NCBI GenBank assembly: GCA_030512295.1
Contig: JAULSR010000001.1
Location: 1,922,001 to 1,986,000 of the forward strand
Direction of reading: 5' to 3'
DNA from: Bombardia bombarda
Lineage: Eukaryota; Ascomycota; Sordariomycetes; Sordariales; Lasiosphaeriaceae
DNA: 64,000 nucleotides
Positions 1 through 13,991 of the stretch are shown one piece after another (the stretch's first letter is position 1; the number at the start of each line of letters is the position of its first letter). The position numbers and the translations under genes are program-made. The notes under the pieces are model-generated. The model did no database searches, was not told the origin of the DNA, and saw only the letters and a list, made by a program, of their open reading frames with translations.

Positions 1-547
1 GGGTGGTGTCGCCGTAGGTTCGGATGACGGCTGTGCGGACGTGGCCGTGGCTGCTGTTGAGCTTGTCGAGGGACGTCTGCGGGGGCTGGACTGAGTCGGC
101 GCCCTCGGCGACGGCCTTGTGGTAGACGCCATCGACGCTGTCGACCTCAAAGGCCACGTCCTTGACGGCGTCGCCGTGCTTCTCGAGGTGCTCGTGGATC
201 TCGCGCAGCAGGGCCCTGTCGTCCGGGGAGATTGGCTCGTCCTCGGGCAGGTGCTTGGCTGAGCGGATGGGGGATGTGAAGACGAAGCGGACGGCGGCGT
301 TGCCGACTACGTACGACGCGATATAGCGGCTGCCCGTCTCTAAGCCGCGGTAGGCGATCGTCTTGAATCCGAAGACGGCATTGTAGTAGGAGGCTGCCTG
401 TTTGGCATTGCCAACCCACCATGTTATGTGGTCATAGCCATTGAAGTTGTTGCGAGTTGAAGGCTGGACAGCGTAGTCTGCCGCCTCTGACGAAGAAGAG
501 TATGCGCTTGGGGAATTGGGAGACTCGGATATGGCAGACGGTGACAT
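1..547 (-). CDS. hppD: 4-hydroxyphenylpyruvate dioxygenase, 5' part (3' end outside window)
   Basis: This frame is open without an intron from the ATG at 547 down to the window edge and gives about 182 residues. HPPD converts 4-hydroxyphenylpyruvate to homogentisate in cytosolic tyrosine breakdown. After a Ser-rich leader of about 35 residues, the stretch YDHITWWVGNAKQAASYY is the start of the N-terminal vicinal-oxygen-chelate domain. It is followed by FGFKTIAYRGLETGSR and VRFVFTSPI, all typical of eukaryotic HPPD. The iron ligands lie in the C-terminal half and are not in the window, so activity cannot be judged here. The gene is transcribed away from the TTC36-like gene at 1580, and the two share about 1 kb of upstream DNA. 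The family call is firm. The start is the first ATG in the open frame. Confidence 0.93.
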   Translation of the reverse strand, partial: MSPSAISESPNSPSAYSSSSEAADYAVQPSTRNNFNGYDHITWWVGNAKQAASYYNAVFGFKTIAYRGLETGSRYIASYVVGNAAVRFVFTSPIRSAKHLPEDEPISPDDRALLREIHEHLEKHGDAVKDVAFEVDSVDGVYHKAVAEGADSVQPPQTSLDKLNSSHGHVRTAVIRTYGDTT

Positions 548-1579
548 GCTCACAAGACAAGGTTTAGGTGATTCCCAGGAGAAAATATCGTTGATTGGTT
601 GCTATCTGAGTGATGCAATAAATGATCAAACTAACGTCAAAGAATGGTTTGCGCGACGGGAGCGAGGGAGACGGCGACTTATATGTAATGACGAGGTGTG
701 GAGGGGGCCTTCGGCTTAACAAAAAAAGCCTCTGCGTGTGTGTCTCTTAGGTTGCGGCCTTCCTCAAAACAAAACATAAAGGAGGAGCCATAGCCTGCTG
801 ACAGACGTCACCTCTCGTTTTTCTTCGAAATGGGTTATCATAGTTCAAGCCAGGTCCAACGGCCAAGGTGACCGGTGGGCGATAGGGGGCCCTCGAAGGA
901 AGAAGAGCGCCAACGACCTCCCACACTCCCCCACATTGAACCGTCCGCCGGCCATCAGCCCCCATAACTGGGGTTAATGGGTCTTGGGATGAACCTAAAC
1001 ATTGACCCCCATTCCGAGCCCTGTGGAGGGTAAAGCACAGGTAAAGCCGAGAGTCAAGGAGCAGTTGCCCTTTTGGAGTGTTATGGGTGTAGGCGGAATC
1101 TGACCGTCGATTGGGGGATCGCCTTGAAAAGCCGAGTAAAGCCGACGCTGACCGTGAGCCGCACCCCTTATCGCCCCCTCGGCTTAAGCTATCCGGAAGT
1201 CAATGGGAACAAGAACAAGCTTTCTCTTGTTCTGATGGCACTAGACCGAGCCCCCAAAATGGAACGCAGTTGGTTCGCATCTCGATCGATTGGTGTGAGG
1301 TGTAATGCCGACTGAGCGGGCGGCGGGCGGCGGGCGGCTGGCTAGCTCGGGGCCAACATGGGCGTGCGTCGCCGCGTATCGTTAGGCCGAACACCAAATT
1401 CCAGATCCCATCTCCTAAGAACTGTCCACTGCCGCGGTCGAACCGTCTCCTATTCACACAATCATCGTGACCTCCGTTATTAACTCCATCCTTGAATCAA
1501 CACTGCTTCAAATTGAAAGACCAAACAACCACCTGTATACTGCTCGTCATACCCCTCCTGAACCAGGTCGTCTGTCAAA
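548..1579. promoter_or_regulatory. Shared divergent upstream region of HPPD and the TTC36-like gene
   Basis: About 1 kb separates the two divergent start codons and holds no convincing gene. A GC-rich run built on GGGCGGC lies at 1316-1338. I see no clear TATA box close to either ATG. That it acts as a bidirectional promoter is inferred from gene orientation only. Confidence 0.5.
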
Positions 1580-2380
1580 ATGGCATACATCTCACTGAGC
1601 AAACGGGACTTAAATGTGCTGGAGAAGATCAAAGATCCCGAGTCCGACCCGTCCTCGGCGGTTCAGATTGATTCCAATCTACCAAAAGATCCCAACATCT
1701 TAGACCCGAATGTCTATGACAAAGCTTCCCGACAGGAACGCGACATCATCAAGTCTATACAACAGCTGGAGATCCAGAGCGCTGGCGCTCACTCCAAACA
1801 ACCAAACAATATCGATATAGTCGCTGGGTATCGGAGCTGCGTCTCAAGGCTGGGCCAGCTCATCGAGGAGTATCCCGAGTACGCGAGCGCGCGAAACAAC
1901 AGAGCACAAGCGATAAGACGGCTATGTGGCGACGCGGTCTTGGTCACGGATGCTCCGCAGCCTCCGCAGGCACTTCTCCGGCATATCGACAACGACGAGA
2001 GGATAGAGATGGCCTGCATTGCTCTGGGCGATCTCGATTGCGCCATCTCACTTCTCACGCCGACAAGGCCATATTCCACGCTTTCGCCACAGACCGCAAA
2101 AACTCTGTCCATGGCGCACACCCAAAGAGCCGCCATATACCACATGACGTCCAAGTTGCTTTCCTCACATGCCCTTTCGGTAAGCCGAGAAAGAAGAGAG
2201 ACGAGCTGGAGCAAGCTGGATTTTGAAGAGAACACGTCGCGAGATTTTGCCATGGGCGGGAGATATGGCAATGAGATCGCTAGAGGGCTCGCCGTGAGCA
2301 CCAACCCAACTGCCAAGCTCTGCGGACAGATGGTTCGAGAGGCGATGAAGAAGGAATACGGCCCAGAGTTTGCGGCATGA
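1580..2380 (+). CDS. TTC36-like tetratricopeptide-repeat protein
   Basis: An intronless 266-residue protein. It matches the TTC36 family in two places: the TPR helix around residues 101-117 (ASARNNRAQAIRR, where animal TTC36 has an almost identical NNRAQA segment), and the C-terminus around residues 220-255 (DFAMGGRYGNEIARG followed by NPTAKLCGQMV), which corresponds to the family's NPYAxLCNxM ending. It is longer than animal TTC36 (about 190 residues) because of an N-terminal extension and an insert near residue 120. No signal peptide or membrane segment is visible. In mammals TTC36 (also called HBP21) protects HPPD from degradation. Here the gene sits head to head with HPPD, so a role in HPPD stability is a reasonable inference, but it is not shown. 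The ATG at 1580 has a favourable context (AAAATGG). Confidence 0.82.
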   Translation: MAYISLSKRDLNVLEKIKDPESDPSSAVQIDSNLPKDPNILDPNVYDKASRQERDIIKSIQQLEIQSAGAHSKQPNNIDIVAGYRSCVSRLGQLIEEYPEYASARNNRAQAIRRLCGDAVLVTDAPQPPQALLRHIDNDERIEMACIALGDLDCAISLLTPTRPYSTLSPQTAKTLSMAHTQRAAIYHMTSKLLSSHALSVSRERRETSWSKLDFEENTSRDFAMGGRYGNEIARGLAVSTNPTAKLCGQMVREAMKKEYGPEFAA

Positions 2381-2544
2381 TGGCGGGACGGGCAAGCGAA
2401 GTATAGGTGTAGCCAAGATAGGTTGATATCATGGAATGATATCACGTCAAGATAGTACACATCGATGAATGCAAGAGCTCCTCAATGCTGTTGTGCATTG
2501 GGTCAAGACACGCTCCAAATGACGAATGACTTGTTCAATGCAGC

Positions 2545-2778
2545 TCACGAGCGAGTCGCGAAGCCAAGGCGCCTAATGGACAGAAGATGAGAAACTAGAA
2601 ATAATAGAAGCATTCATTGGGGTTTAACATACCGACGCGCGGCTTCAACTATATCCTGCGTGGTCTTGCCCTTCTCCTTCTCCTCTCGGTTGATCCTCAT
2701 GACCGCTGCAGAGACACCAATAAAGACACCAAAGATGGGATCCGCGACACGCGAGATGATGTAGGCTGGAGGCGACAT
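2545..2778 (-). CDS. NCE101: NCE101-like small membrane protein (non-classical export protein family)
   Basis: Two exons on the minus strand, 2778-2633 and 2572-2545, are separated by a 60-nt intron with GTATGT at the donor and TTAG at the acceptor. The spliced product has 57 residues. It begins MSPPAYIISRVADPIFGVFIG, has one hydrophobic segment (residues 12-27), then the charged RINREEKEKGKTTQDIVEAARRRLGF. The ADPIF motif followed by RINREEKEKG is the hallmark of the fungal NCE101 family, which yeast work linked to leaderless protein export. Without splicing the frame ends four codons after the donor, so the intron restores the usual RRLGF ending. The stop lies 165 nt from the stop of the TTC36-like gene, so the two genes converge closely. 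Confidence 0.85.
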
Positions 2779-3295
2779 TTTCGGTATAACTACTTTAATT
2801 CGACTCGAGTATTTCGATGAATAGATAGAGTCGTCTGGAATGGCGAGATAGGATGCGAATGCTGTGAAGCTCTATAGGTCGCGTGTTCGGGTCGTTCGTC
2901 GCTTCGTCCAATTCCTCCTCGAACAGTTATTTCTGGACCGAGCTTCCCTCTCCGCTTCGGCCACCCGACCCTTGCCAAGCCTGCATTCCAAACTGCCCCG
3001 CAAAAAAGGCACAGGGCGAGAGCTCGGTCCAGAATGCTAGAGGGACGGGCGCACGGGCCATTAATTAGTCATCCGCATGCACCTTGCCCGCTCGAATTTT
3101 GAAAGCCCACAAACTGGAAATTATTTCGGGAAAGACCTCTTCAAACACGGTCCGCAATCTTCCTCTTGAGCCTACCATCGACTGAAAGGCCCCCGGGAAC
3201 TAACAGGTACATTTCAACTCTCCCTCGCCAGCGCTGCTTTCCTCCGTTTTTCGTTTTCGCCACTAACTGAATTGCCCATCGACAGAATCGCCAAG
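2779..3295. promoter_or_regulatory. Divergent upstream region of NCE101-like gene and RPL27, with a probable 5'-UTR intron of RPL27
   Basis: The 517 bp between the two start codons contains a likely leader intron of RPL27 at about 3207-3285. It has GTACAT at the donor, the branch-like sequence CTAAC near 3264, and GACAG ten bases before the ATG. Leader introns are common in fungal ribosomal protein genes. Nothing else is recognised. Confidence 0.5.
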
Positions 3296-4138
3296 ATGAA
3301 GTTCCTCAAGACATCGCGAGTTTGCCTCGTCACCCGGGGTCGTTATGCCGGCAAGAAGGTAGGCCACATCCAACACCCGCACCCTGATTGGAGCGCTCTC
3401 CGTGCCCTCAGCCCTGTCGCCGTCATGGAGCAGAATCACCTCTCGGACTGCTAGGAAAAGGAAAAGCGAATGGTGTCTGGTCGATTAGGCGGGAGACGAA
3501 AAACGATTTATTTTTGTGAGGGGGGAGAACGAGGAGGGAGACACACGAGAGGGCCACGGGCGAAAATTTGTCGTGATGATGGATTGATGTTACGCTGGGA
3601 ATATAAAAGCTGACATGTCAACCCCCCTCTCTTCAGGTCGTCATCATCCAGCCCGTCGATACCGGCTCTAAGTCGCACCCTTACGGCCATGCTCTCGTAG
3701 CCGGCATCGAGCGTTACCCTAGCAGAATCACCCGCCGCATGTCTAAGACAAGACAGGAGAAGCGCAGCAAGGTCAAGCCTTTCATCAAGGTCATCAACTA
3801 CAACCACTTGATGCCTACCCGCTACACGCTCGAGCTCGAGGGCCTTAAGGGCGTCGTTTCGTCCGACACCTTCAAGGAGGTCAGCCAGCGCGAGGATGCC
3901 AAGAAGACTGTCAAGAAGGTGCTCGAGGAGCGCTACACAAGCGGCAAGAACAGATGGTTCTTCACTCCCCTCAGTACGTTGTTTTCCCGCCCCCACCATC
4001 TACCCGACCATTGGACGGGATTGCTGCGTGCCCCAAGGTTTGCTGCTGTTGCTTTTTGGATGCGCAACAACGAGCAGCCAGAATCCCATACATCACATGA
4101 CAAAATGCTAACGACACTTCTCACTTTTAGAGTTTTAA
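3296..4138 (+). CDS. RPL27: 60S ribosomal protein L27 (eL27)
   Basis: Three exons, 3296-3358, 3637-3973 and 4131-4138, encode 135 residues, the usual eL27 length. The KOW-type start MKFLKTSRVCLVTRGRYAGKK is followed after the first intron by VVIIQPVDTGSKSHPYGHA and later by KRSKVKPFIKVINYNHLMPTR. The last exon contributes only the end of a Lys codon, Phe and the stop, giving the conserved ending RWFFTPLKF. The first intron is 278 nt and the second 157 nt, longer than most introns here. The protein is part of the large ribosomal subunit. All splice sites are GT-AG and all phases agree. Confidence 0.96.
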
Positions 4139-6727
<2,589 letters not shown>

Positions 6728-8274
6728 TCATAGCCTCGACATGCCAATCTTGGACTTGGCCTGGTCCAAGTACTCGGGCGCATAGCTGGGAGCAAACCCT
6801 CCGAGCAGGACAAAGATCAACATGATGGCGAACACGATGATGGCGATGCGGCGGAGGACAGGCTGGCGGTTGCCAAAGTCTGCCCACTGGCGACCGGCCT
6901 CGCCGGCGTAGCCCTTGAGCGCCTCATAGCCGAGCTTGTAGTAGACCATGCCGCCCAGCGCAATGCTGTAGCCAAAGAACTGGAGGCCCGAAACCTGGGT
7001 GCCCCAGATGACCATGGAGGCGACCACGAGCATGACGTCCTTGAGCACGCCGCAGAGGGTGAGCACAAGAGACGAAGTCTTGCCGATCTGTTGGTAAAAA
7101 CTTGGTGTCAGCATTAACGACTCCTTAATGTTCCTGCATCCAAAACGTACCAAGAAGACGACCGAGACATTGAGCAAGAAGGCGCATAGGCCGTTCAAGA
7201 ACAAGGTGAACAGGCCGACGCGGTAGACATCGTCCATGCCGCACTTGGGGATCTCCCAGAAGAGCGCAACGGTGAAGTTCATGGCGGCGCAGACGGGGGC
7301 GAAGTAGTACAGAGAGACCAGGGGGTCCATCTTGTACTCGGCCGAGCTCAGGAGGCGCTGGACCATTGTGAGGCGGAGGGCCTCAAACACGATACCGGCG
7401 ATCTGGTAGATGACGCCGATCCAGACGAACTTGATCTCGCCGAACGAGGCAATCACGACACCGACGACGATGACGGAAACGTTTAGGAAGACCTTGAGGT
7501 TCGGCTGCGAGACGCCCAGAGACCAGCTTGCAATCAGGACAGCGACGGGGGTGGTGGCCTGGGTGATTGGGTTAGTTTAGGGGGCTACAGCAGGATACGA
7601 ACCCTATCGCAAGTATTCGGGGTATGGAGGGGATCCGAACGAACCTTGAGCATCTGGATAAAGGCGACACTGAGGTAGAGATAGGTGAGGTTTCCGCAGA
7701 TCAAGCTCAAGCTGAAGAAGAAGCCAATTGGGACGATGGCGCGCAGGTACACCCGCCCCGTCATCTTGACGGTCTTCCGGCCATCAAGCAGAGATGTGTA
7801 TCGGGCGAGGATCTGGGTCATGAGGGTCGCGAAGGCCAGGTGGTAGGTGGTCAGGATGACGGGGAATTCTGTTCGACTTGTCTTAGCACATACAGTCTGA
7901 CAACGCGGCCCTATTCTAGCTTGTTGCTGCTCTCGAGGCTTGCGCATGAATTGATTGCTGCTTACCGAAGTGCAGGGTGGAGAGAATCCATTTGTTGAAC
8001 AAGATGACGGACGAGCTCAGCGAGATCCAAACGCTGTAGGAAAAGATAGCATTGTCAGCTTTGTGGACTTGGTTGCGCGACCCAGTGGGCATCACCACAT
8101 CACGGCTGGCGCTTTTGTCGGAGATCTTCCTTACATCACATAGAGAGCGGGATGAATGCCGGAGGACTTGGGCGGCTGCGTCCTCTCAACTTCGGGGTTG
8201 ACTGTGGGCAGAACGGGGGAGCTCTGGTCGCGGGGAGACTCGCCCGAGGTGCGATCCTTTTCTTCGACACCCAT
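6728..8274 (-). CDS. Triose-phosphate/nucleotide-sugar transporter family (DMT superfamily) membrane protein
   Basis: Five exons on the minus strand (8274-8135, 8033-7966, 7868-7645, 7558-7151, 7087-6728) join in frame to 399 residues. About ten hydrophobic segments run from VWISLSSSVILFNKWIL to VLLGGFAP. Family marks are FNKWIL in the first helix, EFPVILTTYHL after the second intron, TTPVAVLIASW, and NVSVVFLIGKTSSLVLTLCG across the fourth intron, where SxxIGKTS is the typical TPT signature. Such proteins exchange sugar phosphates or nucleotide sugars across Golgi, ER or organelle membranes. The substrate cannot be told from sequence. The hydrophilic N-terminus (residues 1-40) is cytosolic by family analogy. 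All introns are GT-AG and 59-102 nt except the third, which is 86 nt. Confidence 0.9.
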
Positions 8275-11200
8275 CTTGGCGACGTGTAACTGTACGGTTT
8301 ATTGGGGTTGAAGGGCGTCTTTTGGAGATGCTAAGTTGTGGTTGTTCGTGGAAAAAGCGACGTCGGGCGGGGAGTGCGCGAGACTCGTCAGGAATTAAAA
8401 GAAGTTTTAGGTATAGGTGGCGCGTGCGGCTCTGGTCAAAGACGAAACACAAAATAACGAGTGGATGGTCGAGCCTGCTAAGACCTGAGGATGGAGGAAA
8501 AATGCGCTGTGTTGCTCGTTACAACATGCGGGTTGCGGGCGTGCAATCGAAGGGTAAAATGTTGTCGTCGAAAAAGAGGAAGAAAGATCGCTTGAGAGCC
8601 TCTCACGGCAGTCAAGTTGTGTTGTATCGGTCGGTGGTTCGCTCGACTCGATATGTTCAGGGGAGATTCCGGGTGGGAGGCGGCAAAAAGGTTAGGGGGG
8701 AGGGAAAAAAAAGAATGGAACGCGAGTGCATGGCCCGTTGCTGCTCTTTTAGGTGGGATGGTTCCGGCGTTGACACAACCTGGGAGCTATCCAATCAATT
8801 TATTGTCTGGGAAATTGGAACACGCAACATGTACCGGTACCTGCACAAACGTTCCAAGGAAGTCCGACCAAAGGAAAAAAAGATAAGAGAACATGCTCCC
8901 GACCCCCTTGACGATCGCAGTTAAAGCCCCCGCCTGATCCTCTTTTATCAATCTACAATCTACATAGATGATGCCAGTCAATACGCAGTGCAGGTTGAAT
9001 ACATTGCTGGGTGGGAAGTAAGTTTGCTGCATGGTACATGAATTAGTCTAGTCTGAAGGTCTGAGATACGCGTGCAGTGGCGGGCAAATGGCAGGTATCG
9101 AGGTACCTTACATACCAGCTCCAACCCCCAATTGGATGATGACGGGAGGCTACCTAACACTTGAGACCCTGAAGCATTTCCCCAACACGTAAAGGGGTAA
9201 TAGTGAATAGGGGCAAGTTCACCCTTTTTCTTTGCATCTCACGCGAATCAATATTCATAAGAAGTCCCCAGCATATAGGACCAGTTTTCTGTTTGCACAG
9301 CCCGAGGATGCCATTCACAGGCGCCTAACTGCTGGTACGCGGACCCACGAATATTGATAAGAGGTGCAGGATGGGAGGACTACGGCAGGGGTCGGAAGTC
9401 TCGTATAACAAACTCGCTGGGCTGGCCGTGGACGTTCGTTCGCAGCATTTGTTGCCATTGAAGGATGACATAATTACGGTAGTTGCTGAGTTACTGTGTG
9501 GTGGACGCGACGCACGCCTTGATGGAGCTTTCTAGCGAGGCAAGGTTAGCGCAAATTGCGATGCACTGCCCCAACCTTTACCACGAAGTAGAGGGTCGAA
9601 TCAGCAACAGCCCGTGGGCCACATGGTGAGGTTTCTGGAGCTTCTTCGCATTGGAGCCAGAAGACTGGAATTTCGTACTTTTAAGACATCTGAAGCACCT
9701 AGGTTATTTCCGGTCGCAAGTCGTCTCATAGTACTGTTTACCGCCACCAGTATGGACGGGATCATGTCAACTGACTCGATTCTCCCAGCCAAGCAAAGGC
9801 AGCTCCAAGATATAGAGTTCAACCGCGCGCTCTGGAGTCTGGACAAGCTGTGGGGAACTGGCACTGGGCTCGAGAGCTGGTTGCGTTGCAGCATGCAGGA
9901 AGGCCAGGGGAAACAACAACCACCAACTTGCGGTAGACTGGATGTCTTCTTTTATCTGCAAGGTAAAACCCAGCACTGCCGGCCTCGCAGTCTCTTGCTC
10001 CTGCACCCAGGTGGGGGGTTTATGGATTGTCAAGGCAACCCTGCCATCTCTGTCGTTTCCGCTTTGCTTGATGGTGGTTGGGAAAACAACGGATGATGCC
10101 TCGCTCACTGCAGCTTGTTCTAGTTGTACGGGTAATCCGCTGAAGTTGCACGACCGACGAGAGAGATGCTAGCTTCTACCCTCATGTAGCACGCGGCAAT
10201 CGACCGACGGTTACCAGATGTCTCGGTGGATCTACGCCTTACATGATGTTTCTGTTCTTAGTGGATACTTCGAGCTGGCAGTATGTCGTTTGACTTGGAA
10301 GCAATGAGAAGATGGAGTCCGAGCCTCTGCGTGGAGAATCATTCAAAACACAGGCTCTACAGCCAGCCAACCAAGGCACGGAGGAAGAGTTCGAAGAGGT
10401 CGAAGGGGATCATCCAAGTTTTGTGCTCCACTCTGGATGTGGTTGTCGCACCACCTCGAATCTATCCTGTAAAACGGGATGCGTTTGCCGATAGCGTGCA
10501 CAGGACCGCCTCGACTCGGTTTGCGAGACAAGATCTTAAGCCTGTCCGCCCATTGCTGTTTGCCCTCAGCTGTCCGAGTTCAGGCTGTTCGATGCAACTT
10601 CCCGGGGCCAAACCGGAGATAGTTGCCTTCCAGCACTTTGTACTGAATATCATGATACGGAAGCGATATCTGAATCGCGCTGGCTGGCTGTTGGGTGTGG
10701 AGCGCCCCTTTGTATGCTGAAACAAGCTAAGCCTTCTTTCTAGTGCGACACGCAAGGAATTAAGCATCTCTTTCAAGACCACACTGAATGTACGTACCTG
10801 GTACGGATCAAGTTGATATTGTGAAAATAAGTCAATAACCTGTCCTTCCAATGGGACAGACTCACAGATAAACAGCATGGATAAGTATTCAGACCTTGTC
10901 TTCAACACGTCTGCCAAGATAGTATCCGTTGATGATAGATGCCGCCACGAGTCGTGGGAGCTGCAATGCATGGCCCCCTAGAACAACCCTAGTGTAGCGC
11001 CTCCCTTCGCGTCGATATTTGAAGAACCTCTGAAGAACCTCAGAACCCACTGCATCAGAACTCGTCTGAATCTTTGAGCATGTTGATCATGGTGATAAAA
11101 CAAGTCATTATCGACACACCGAATCCAATGTGACGGATGGCCAATTATGCTGCTAATAAGCTGCCCACCAAGTGAGAGAGGAGTGTTTCCAAACTGTGTT

Positions 11201-12028
11201 GCATAATAACAGCAAGTGTGCAATGTGGCGTAGCTGCTCCAGTACGAATACTCCGTGATAAGCATCATCTTGAATGTCTCATCTTGTTCGTTACCTTAGG
11301 TAGTAATTAGTACTAAAATGTCGCGAGGGGTTTTAACACACAAACGTCGAATGTGCCTTACACAGTATACGCAGAGCCAAGACGATGAGATCTCGCCAAA
11401 CTCGGTCGGTACTGTACATGTACGTTTTGATTGATGGCGGCTGCAATGCAACCGTGCTGAGCTTAGCCAGCAGAAAAGGTGAGATGACATCGTTGCGATT
11501 GTCCGAGTTCCAAACTTCCAACGAGCCAATCCCAAAATGAGCTGGGGATGGATCCTGGGCCTCTCTGCCTGTTTCGTAACTTTCGTCAGCCACCCCCCTC
11601 CCCCCCCAATTGGCGCCCCTCCACCAATGCGGGCGCCCAGCCTGCCCTGAGAAGCACCCAGGGCGACAGGGTACCTGAGCGGAACTTTGCGACGGTAGGA
11701 TCCACTCTCGCCAACCACTCACAGGCGGCAGAGCAGTCTGCCCCTGTCGCAAATAATTTTAACCCCTCCACCAACTCTCCTTTTCCAGAGCCAAGGAAAC
11801 AAATAATACCCAGATACGATAGCAACCGCCTGGAGCTAAGGTTGCCGCGTCTCCCTCATCAAGCTTCTGCCACGCCTCCTATACCGTTCCCCGCCATTCG
11901 TCGCGAGTTTCTCTTTCCGAATCAGCTTCTAGACCACTTCTCTGCTTCTGTTTGCGACCGCATTGCGAATTCCTAACAACACGACTGTCGCTGCATCCAA
12001 GTTCGACACACACATACCTTACTCCACC
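8275..12028. other. Intergenic stretch between divergent transporter and UDP-galactopyranose mutase
   Basis: The 3.7 kb contains the upstream regions of the two divergent genes and no intact gene. The minus strand at about 9600-11270 holds several open stretches that look like decayed coding sequence (listed separately). The rest shows nothing recognisable. Confidence 0.5.
9600..11270 (-). pseudogene. Possible decayed gene, ankyrin-like in places (weak)
   Basis: Minus-strand open stretches follow one another but are broken by stops and frame changes. At 11268-10978 a frame reads ATQFGNTPLSLGG and later SSNIDAKGGATLG. After one in-frame stop the same frame continues at 10971 as SSTDTILADVLKTRSEYLSML. 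The pieces NTPL and N-IDAKGG resemble ankyrin repeats of fungal NLR-like or HET-type proteins. Further down (10108-9601) are two overlapping frames including RVALTIHKPPTWVQEQETARP and ILVAVNSTMRRLATGN. No splice model that I could build joins them. The call rests on appearance only and may be wrong. Confidence 0.2.
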
Positions 12029-13991
12029 ATGGCGGATATGTGGGTTCCCCGGCCCGTTTCTTTGGAAAGCCACGGCTTGTGGTTTACGGTCACGGCTATG
12101 GCTTCATAGCTGGGTAGAGCTGGCAATTTGCTAACCTCGATTTCTCTTCAGCAATGTCGACGTGCTCGTAATCGGCGCTGGCCCAACCGGCCTGGGCGCT
12201 GCCAAGCGCCTCAACCACATCGTGCGCCATACCCTCGATAACCCCACCACCACCTTGATCTTAACCCGCTGACTTGTATAAACCCGGTTCACAGAATGGC
12301 CCTTCATGGTTGATCTTGGACTCTAACGACAAGGCTGGCGGTCTTGCCTCCACCGACATCACCCCCGAAGGCTTCGTGAGTACAAGTCTCTCCTTCGCGA
12401 CGGCGCCTTACGCAGCAAGCCAGCAACCCCCCCGCTGACCCAGTGCTTCTTCCCAGCTGTACGATGTCGGCGGCCATGTCATCTTCTCGCACTACAAGTA
12501 CTTTGACGACTGCATCGACGAGGCGCTTCCCAAGGAGGACGACTGGTACACCCACCAGCGCATCTCCTATGTGCGCTACAAGGGACTCTGGGTCCCCTAC
12601 CCTTTCCAGAACAACATCTCCATGCTCCCCAAGGAGGATCAGGTCAAGTGCATTGATGGACTCATCGACGCCGCCTTGGACTTCCGCGTCGCCAACACCA
12701 AGCCTAAGGACTTTGATGAGTGGATCGTGCGCATGTGCGGCGAGGGCATTGCGGATATCTTTATGAGGCCGTATAACTATAAGGTCTGGGCGGTGCCAAC
12801 TACCAAGGTATGCGGACTCTTCCTCTTCTTGCGTCTTGAGTGACCTCGCTTATTATGTTACTAGATGCAATGTCAATGGCTCGGAGAGCGCGTTGCTGCC
12901 CCCGATGTCAAGCTTGTTACCAAGAACGTCATCCTCAACAAGACTGCCGGCAACTGGGGCCCCAATGCCACGTTCAGATTCCCCGCAAGAGACGGTACAG
13001 GTGGTATCTGGATTGCTGTTTCAGACACCCTTCCAGAGGAGAAGAAGCGTTACGGCAAGAAGGGCGAGGTGACCAAGGTCGATGCCGAGAAGAAGGTCGT
13101 CACCCTGTCAGATGGCACAACTATCGGCTACGGCAACCTCGTCAACACCATGGCTGTCGACGCCCTGGTTGAGAAGATGGGCAACAAAGAGCTCATCAGC
13201 CTGTCAAAGGGACTCTACTACTCCTCCACCCATGTGATTGGTGTGGGTATCCGCGGCGAGCGGCCTAGCCGTATCGGTGACAAGTGCTGGGTAAACTCTC
13301 GATCACATCCTTCATGCCGTGCAATAAAAGTGCTAACCACCCATAGCTTTACTTCCCCGAGGACAACTGCCCCTTTTACCGCGCCACCATCTTCTCCAAC
13401 TACTCGCCTTACAACCAGCCCCAAGCCGACGCCAAGCTGCCGACCCTCTACCTGGCCGACGGCAGCAAGGCGCCGTCCACCGAGGCAAAGGAGGGCCCCT
13501 ACTGGTCCATCATGCTCGAAGTGTCGCAGTCGACGATGAAGCCCGTCGACGAAGAGAACCTGCTCAAGGAGTGCATCCAGGGCCTCATCAACACGGAGAT
13601 GATCAACGCCGACGACGAGATCGTCTCGACCTACAATCGCAAGTTCGACCACGGCTACCCCACCCCCGCGCTCGAGCGCGAGGGCGTCCTCAAGCAGCTC
13701 CTCCCCAAGCTCCAGGACATGGGCATCTACTCGCGCGGCCGCTTCGGCAGCTGGCGGTACGAGGTCGGCAACCAGGACCACTCGTTCATGCTGGGCGTCG
13801 AGGCCGTCGACGCGATTGTGAATGGCGCGGTAGAACTGACGCTCAACTACCCTGATTTTGTCAATGGTCGGCAGAATACCGAGCGTCGCCTGGCGCAGAG
13901 CTTTGCGTTTGGTGGTGCGAGCGCGAGCAAGGAGGTGCCTACTAGGGAGCGTGCTGCGTCAAAGGCGGGGATTAATGGGACTAAGAAGTAG
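12029..13991 (+). CDS. ugmA: UDP-galactopyranose mutase
   Basis: Six exons (12029-12039, 12152-12221, 12295-12375, 12457-12807, 12865-13290, 13347-13991) encode 527 residues. This flavoenzyme interconverts UDP-galactopyranose and UDP-galactofuranose, the precursor of galactofuranose in fungal cell-wall glycans. The Rossmann motif GAGPTGLGAAKRL follows directly after the tiny first exon. GGLASTDITPEGFLYDVGGHVIFSH, WVPYPFQNNI, the active-site region RPYNYKVWAVPTTKMQC and the C-terminal RFGSWRYEVGNQDHSFMLG are all as in Aspergillus-type eukaryotic UGMs. Length is as expected (about 510). The C-terminal tail after FAFGGA is Lys/Ser-rich and variable. All introns are GT-AG, 56-112 nt. Cytosolic; the product is moved into the Golgi by a separate transporter. 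Confidence 0.96.

Noticed and set aside
1073..1457. Short open frames on both strands between HPPD and the TTC36-like gene
   Set aside because: They overlap each other on opposite strands, have no conserved motif and lie in a shared promoter region.
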